Of a stretch of DNA of 37,438 nt, positions 33,708 through 37,438 are shown piece after piece. Below the pieces are notes generated by a model. It ran no database searches, was not told the DNA's origin, and was given only the letters and a program-made list of their open reading frames with translations. The position numbers and the translations under genes are program-made. The stretch is taken from contig NZ_JAHEBC010000003.1 in the NCBI RefSeq assembly GCF_024642405.1, positions 5,382 to 42,819 on the forward strand. Reading direction: 5' to 3'. Within the stretch, counting starts at the first letter, position 1; every line of letters starts with the position of its first letter. Origin of the DNA: Algoriphagus sp. Its GTDB lineage: Bacteria > Bacteroidota > Bacteroidia > Cytophagales > Cyclobacteriaceae.

Positions 33708-34456
33708 AATTATTCAGACAACCTATACTTTTATTTCTGTTAACAGTAACTTTTACTTCTTGCAAAAAAGAATCTGAAATAGAAGTAACTGCTGCTCCAG
33801 AAGTAAAGGAAATAAAGGACACAGTATCAAAACCCTATCCAAAACAGATTTTAGGCATTGATGTTTCTCACTTTCAGGGCGACGTAAACTGGGAAGATAT
33901 AAAAAAGGCCGACATTACTTTTGTTTATGATAAAGCCACACAAGGAGACTCTTTCTTAGATCCTAAATATTCAAAAAATAAAACTGGCGCACATGAATCT
34001 GGACTTGCCCATGGTTCCTACCATTTTTTCACCTCCAATGCTGACGCAATAAAGCAAGCAGAATTCTTTGTAAAATCTATTGATTATGGAGAGGGTGATT
34101 TGCCGCCTGTTTTAGATTTAGAAGAAGGAGGAATAAAAGGAACAATTAACTCATCTGATTTTGAGCAGGAAGTTCTAAAATGGCTTACTTATGTTGAAAC
34201 TAATCTAGGTGTAAAGCCCATAATTTACACCAATCACACTTTTGGCGATAAATATTTATCTTCTTCTGATTTCGCAGAATATCAGCTTTGGATTGCAGAA
34301 TATGGAGTTGAAACACCAAAAACCCCAAAGATTTGGGATGATAAAGGTTGGCTAATTTGGCAAAGGTCTGAAAGAGGAACAATTGAAGGAGCTATTGGAC
34401 AAGTAGACCATGATTTATATAATCCCCAGAAACCTTTTGAGGTACTAAAAAAATAG
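33704..34456 (+). CDS. GH25 family lysozyme-like lipoprotein
   Basis: 250 residues with a lipoprotein signal (VTFTSC, Cys20), a 25-residue Glu/Lys/Pro linker and a GH25 TIM-barrel domain from residue 48. Catalytic-site landmarks are ILGIDVSHFQGDVNW (Asp53), HGSYHFF, PPVLDLEEGG with Asp138 and Glu140, PIIYTNHTF and a final WQ..., GQVDHDLY. GH25 enzymes cut the glycan backbone of peptidoglycan. One oddity: the usual KATEG loop reads KATQG (77-81). The anchored location suits remodelling of the cell's own wall. Translationally coupled to the membrane protein upstream. Confidence 0.88.
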   Translation: MKLFRQPILLFLLTVTFTSCKKESEIEVTAAPEVKEIKDTVSKPYPKQILGIDVSHFQGDVNWEDIKKADITFVYDKATQGDSFLDPKYSKNKTGAHESGLAHGSYHFFTSNADAIKQAEFFVKSIDYGEGDLPPVLDLEEGGIKGTINSSDFEQEVLKWLTYVETNLGVKPIIYTNHTFGDKYLSSSDFAEYQLWIAEYGVETPKTPKIWDDKGWLIWQRSERGTIEGAIGQVDHDLYNPQKPFEVLKK

Positions 34457-34696
34457 TCTGGGATAACCGGGGCTTATTTTATCTTTTTATCAAATTTGAT
34501 TCTTTTGGTGTATAAATAACATTACTTCTATAGACCCTACCAAAACTGTTTTTCTACTATGAATTTCTTTAGTAAAATACTTTAGTCAATATCTTCCAAA
34601 TTGTCAGGTAAAAAAATAGAGTTTTGCTTTCAATGGGCTAAGCCGATTAAAAATGAATCAAATTTCACTTTTAACGATTCATTCTACAATCTTATT

Positions 34697-35659
34697 TTAC
34701 CAAATAAGCACCTCATTATCTGTTTTTCTTGTATTATCTCTAAAAAGATTAAATACCGCGGTGAATTCATGTGTATTTCCCGGAAGGTTGTATCCCCCTC
34801 CTGTGGAAAACTCATAGAGATATCCTATCCTTAGTCTTTTTGTCAAAATCCCCATTTGGGCATTGGTAGCATAGTTTACACGGTTACCCACTCCTATCCA
34901 AACCCGATCCATCAGCAAAGCTTTTAAATTGAATTCCAGATTATCTTTCATATCCTTCTGGCTTCTATAAAAACCATTTACTATTACCGCCAGATTGGGA
35001 CTGATTGCTTCTCTAAACCCTGCCTGCACCATGATCGCTGAAGGATACCCATCCATAAACTCATCGCCGGAGGTAATCTTTCCCCCTGCCACCCGGTGCA
35101 TTCCATAAGACACATAGTACTTGGCGTGGGTCAAAGCAATCCCAAGATTAAAATCAATCACATTCATGTTTGAAAACTGTCCGATATACTGCCCCAGTGT
35201 CGGATCATTCTGTTCTTCGGTCGTCAGCGCATTTCCGTCCAACCGGATGCTTTGATAGTTTAAGCCAGCTCCCAATCTCAGGTTATGCTTTTCTGTCAGC
35301 CTGACCCTGGAGGCATAAGACAAGAGTAACTCGGTTTCCCTGAAAGCTCCATAGGTGTCATATAGCATATTGGCTGAGATCGCATTCTTGCCCATCAAGG
35401 CAGGATCAGCCTCTCCGGCCAACTCACCAAAGTCCAATTCCGCGGAAATAAAGTAAGTCTTCGGTGCCCCCTCAAAACCCGACCATTGGTTTCTGACAAA
35501 TCCTCTGATTGCACTTCCTTCATATCCTGTTAAAGCCGGATTAAAATAACTCTGGAAATGGCTGAAGTTAGAGATATACTTTCTGGATTGCGCCTTTGAT
35601 GTCATGACAAACGACATGACTAACAATGCTGCTCCTATAATTCTGATGTTCTTTTTCAT
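34697..35659 (-). CDS. Type IX secretion system membrane protein PorP/SprF family
   Basis: 320 residues with a signal peptide ending MTSKAQ at 24 and a 14-strand-type outer-membrane barrel. The family signature is at the start of the mature protein: YISNFSHFQSYFNPALTGYEG, then GFVRNQWSGFEGAPKTYFISAE. Later strands show LGAGLNYQSIRLDG, GIALTHAKYYVSYGMHRVAGG and the C-terminal FTAVFNLFR. PorP/SprF-like proteins at the outer membrane help secrete or anchor surface proteins with type B sorting domains; the neighbouring gene at 35732 encodes exactly such a protein, a known pairing. The DNA is more GC-rich than most of the window. Confidence 0.93.
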   Translation of the reverse strand: MKKNIRIIGAALLVMSFVMTSKAQSRKYISNFSHFQSYFNPALTGYEGSAIRGFVRNQWSGFEGAPKTYFISAELDFGELAGEADPALMGKNAISANMLYDTYGAFRETELLLSYASRVRLTEKHNLRLGAGLNYQSIRLDGNALTTEEQNDPTLGQYIGQFSNMNVIDFNLGIALTHAKYYVSYGMHRVAGGKITSGDEFMDGYPSAIMVQAGFREAISPNLAVIVNGFYRSQKDMKDNLEFNLKALLMDRVWIGVGNRVNYATNAQMGILTKRLRIGYLYEFSTGGGYNLPGNTHEFTAVFNLFRDNTRKTDNEVLIW

Positions 35660-35731
35660 TGCAAAATCGAAATATTAAAAATTAGGAAACCGAATTTTTC
35701 AATTTTTCGGTCTCCCAAATCCAATCTATTT

Positions 35732-37438
35732 TTATTGTCTTAAGAGATTCAAAACACCTCTTCTTACTTCTCCAGTCTCTGCTACTTCAATAATCCAGAA
35801 GTAAGCTCCCACAGGCAGCTCTTTGCCCTCAAAGGTTCCATCCCATCGGATATCCGGATTCTCGGTATAGAATACCCGGTTTCCACCGATCTCCATAATC
35901 GAGATTCTAACTCCCTGATAGTATCTCAGTGCCGGAACTCCCCAAGTATCATTCACTCCATCATTATTAGGTGTGAATGTATTGGTCAAGTCCAGTTGAT
36001 CCAGTGGGGTTCGATTCCTGGTGATCTGGAAACTCTTCTCCAATAGGTTACCCGCTCTATCAGTTACCCTAAGCAGAATGGTGAATTGGGTTCTTCCCTG
36101 TGCCTGAGCAGCACTGCTCCAGAACAGAATACCATCGATCACCTCGAAGAAGTCATTGTCCTGTACTCCTTCAGGTAGGCTCAGCGTATGCAAATTATCC
36201 GAAGGATCATTTACCGTGAATCTTCCGATATCCTGGAAGTATTGATCTGGAATTGCGATAAAGCTATTGGCACTCAGGGTTACATCCTGTGGTGCAGGCT
36301 TCGCTAATACCGTGATTTCCAGCTCCGCTTGAAGATTATATGGATTAAACAGTCCTGCTGGTAATTCCACTGTACCGGGATATTTGGTAGATCCGGCTAT
36401 AAACTGATCATAGCCTGTCAGATTCCAGATTACCGGTAAATTAAGTACTACCCCTTGGGCTGTAATCACTACCACATCAGTTGGTACTTTCAGGTCTCCC
36501 TGCATAGTTCCCCAAAGTACTTCCAGACTTAAGTCAACAAATTCTACAATTGCTTTCGCTTCCACATAATCCGGTATGTCATCTCCATCCTCATCCAAGA
36601 AGTCATTCGGATTATTCGGATCGGTTCCTTGCTGATCTTCCACATAATCTGGAACACCATCTTCATCGCTATCTTGAGCCTCACCCGGATCGTTTGGATC
36701 CGTACCTTGTTCCTCCTCTACAAAGTCAGGAACACCATCTCCATCGGAATCTCTAAAGTCTTTAGGATCTGTTGGATCTGTACCTTGCTCCTCTTCCACA
36801 TCATCTGGTACACCGTCTCCATCCGAATCATTACTGATGATTTCAAAGTCAGCTCCAGTAAAAGAGACCGTGTAATTCACTCCGGCGTCTAGCGTTCCTA
36901 GGGAAATAGCGTAGAATCCTACTTCTTCACCTGGCTCACGACTCAATGCTCCATTGAATATCGATTCATCATCACCTTGTCCATAACCCACGGCTGTGAA
37001 TGTAAACTCGGGATCTAATTGTCCAAACAACTTATTCTGACCCTGATCCACAGTTACCACTAAATCGGCTTGTGTGATCGTCAAATCAGCAGTCAACACT
37101 AAGGATGTAAAGTTGCTACCCGAGATTGAAGCCGTCACTTCCTGTGTTCCCACATTCGTTCTACTGTTATTCGTGTAGGCCACGCTTGTTCCGGCTGGAA
37201 GGGTTCCTGCTATCGCAAGTGACTTGGCGGTGCCGTCAAAGACGAAGATTCCATCGACAAACGTGACACCTGTGATCGTGGCCGGTGTGATTATCAGGTC
37301 CGCAATCAAGACTAAAGTTGTAAAGTTGCTACCCGAGATCGTTGCAGTTACTTCCTGTGTTCCCACATCTGTTCTAATGTTATTCGTGTAGGCCACACTT
37401 GTTCCAGCTGGAAGTGTTCCTGCTATCGAAAGTGACTT
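35732..37438 (-). CDS. Large T9SS surface protein with MBG repeats, TSP3 calcium repeats and CHU_C sorting domain (C-terminal part)
   Basis: The frame is open to the right edge, so about 569 C-terminal residues are visible and the N terminus lies outside; no start codon is in the window. In order: two MBG-type beta repeats (71-residue period, with AGTSVAYTNN and VGTQEVTA motifs) plus a third diverged one; four aspartate-rich TSP type 3 calcium repeats with a 26-residue period (DSDGDGVPD...EEQGTDPxDP); two Ig/cadherin-like segments; and a C-terminal gliding-motility-associated domain beginning LTNTFTPNNDGVNDTW and ending GVLNLLRQ. It should be exported by T9SS and displayed on the surface, probably as an adhesin. 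Confidence 0.9.
   Translation of the reverse strand, partial: KSLSIAGTLPAGTSVAYTNNIRTDVGTQEVTATISGSNFTTLVLIADLIITPATITGVTFVDGIFVFDGTAKSLAIAGTLPAGTSVAYTNNSRTNVGTQEVTASISGSNFTSLVLTADLTITQADLVVTVDQGQNKLFGQLDPEFTFTAVGYGQGDDESIFNGALSREPGEEVGFYAISLGTLDAGVNYTVSFTGADFEIISNDSDGDGVPDDVEEEQGTDPTDPKDFRDSDGDGVPDFVEEEQGTDPNDPGEAQDSDEDGVPDYVEDQQGTDPNNPNDFLDEDGDDIPDYVEAKAIVEFVDLSLEVLWGTMQGDLKVPTDVVVITAQGVVLNLPVIWNLTGYDQFIAGSTKYPGTVELPAGLFNPYNLQAELEITVLAKPAPQDVTLSANSFIAIPDQYFQDIGRFTVNDPSDNLHTLSLPEGVQDNDFFEVIDGILFWSSAAQAQGRTQFTILLRVTDRAGNLLEKSFQITRNRTPLDQLDLTNTFTPNNDGVNDTWGVPALRYYQGVRISIMEIGGNRVFYTENPDIRWDGTFEGKELPVGAYFWIIEVAETGEVRRGVLNLLRQ
36551..36829 (-). repeat. 78-bp tandem repeats coding TSP3 calcium-binding units
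   Basis: Three full units and a fourth partial one with a 78-bp period encode D-S-D-x-D-G-V-P-D loops spaced by EEEQGTDP. The DNA copies are close but not identical, which is usual for slowly diverging coding repeats. Confidence 0.85.
37072..37438 (-). repeat. 213-bp period direct repeats coding MBG domains
   Basis: The segment ending at 37438 recurs ending at 37225: both begin (minus strand) AAGTCACTT and continue through GGAACAAG, GGAACACAGGAAGT and GGTAGCAACTTTAC with few changes over about 150 bp. The array very probably continues beyond the window edge. Confidence 0.85.

Noticed and set aside
34601-34834. Open frame of 77 codons on the plus strand
   Set aside because: More than half is antisense to the PorP/SprF C terminus and it has no recognisable domain or ribosome site.
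36551-36829. Possible CRISPR-like array of regular repeats
   Set aside because: Units are in frame, lack unique spacers of constant size between identical repeats, and encode calcium-binding loops.
36550-36892. Rightward open frames with His/Leu/Pro-rich or repeated translations
   Set aside because: They are the opposite strand of the TSP3 repeats; the repetitive look comes from the 78-bp coding repeat.
37394-37396. GTG as start of the T9SS surface protein
   Set aside because: It lies inside an MBG repeat whose sequence continues in frame to the window edge, so the gene is truncated there, not started.

Overview
The window looks like chromosomal DNA from a Bacteroidota bacterium of the Cytophagales type (an Algoriphagus/Cyclobacteriaceae-like genome is my best guess; this is inference). 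The signs are a type IX secretion partner (PorP/SprF) beside a giant surface protein with a gliding-type C-terminal sorting domain, a histone-H1-like nucleoid protein, many lipoproteins and signal peptides ending in A-Q or S-Q, AT-rich DNA with few Shine-Dalgarno sites, and the Bacteroidota-typical family set (DUF4442, DUF6503, S10, M28 and M14 secreted peptidases, ROK kinase, YwbE). No rRNA, tRNA, CRISPR array, IS element or phage gene was found.

Layout. 1-6962: an M48 lipoprotein protease (cut by the window edge), a DUF4442 hotdog protein, two envelope proteins, a GluQ-type tRNA synthetase homologue, a secreted S10 carboxypeptidase, then a tight leftward run of DinB, PhzF and a K+ channel. 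7031-12328: secreted M28 peptidase, ferritin, a small lipoprotein, an HTH regulator and a formylglycine-generating-enzyme lipoprotein that keeps both active-site cysteines. 12392-16391: riboflavin synthase, isoaspartate methyltransferase, acyl-CoA thioesterase, and a compact three-gene run of a HolD/psi-like protein, a DUF3817 membrane protein and an unnamed protein with protein-kinase-like motifs. 16498-24697: a large M14 carboxypeptidase, RmlA, a UGT-type glycosyltransferase overlapping a GH32 fructanase, a membrane-protein gene apparently split by a -1 frame change at a slippery T-run, and an ACP-like protein without the phosphopantetheine serine. 24753-31720: two paralogous lipoproteins, YwbE, YehS, a sugar porter, a MATE exporter, the histone-H1-like protein facing CsbD, and a short ROK kinase. 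32042-37438: a Rossmann oxidoreductase-like protein, a membrane protein coupled to a GH25 lysozyme lipoprotein, then PorP/SprF and the 3' end of a repeat-rich T9SS surface protein in visibly more GC-rich DNA.

How the genes fit together. Most of the window is housekeeping and envelope or secreted degradation functions (peptides, fructans, peptidoglycan) rather than one pathway. The parts least explained by known families are the psi-like/DUF3817/kinase-like operon (14474-16391), the frame-split membrane gene (23231-24144), the serine-less ACP-like protein (24449-24697) and the membrane protein/GH25 pair (32811-34456). Intrinsic terminators are unusually clear here; several sit between convergent genes and can serve both strands.
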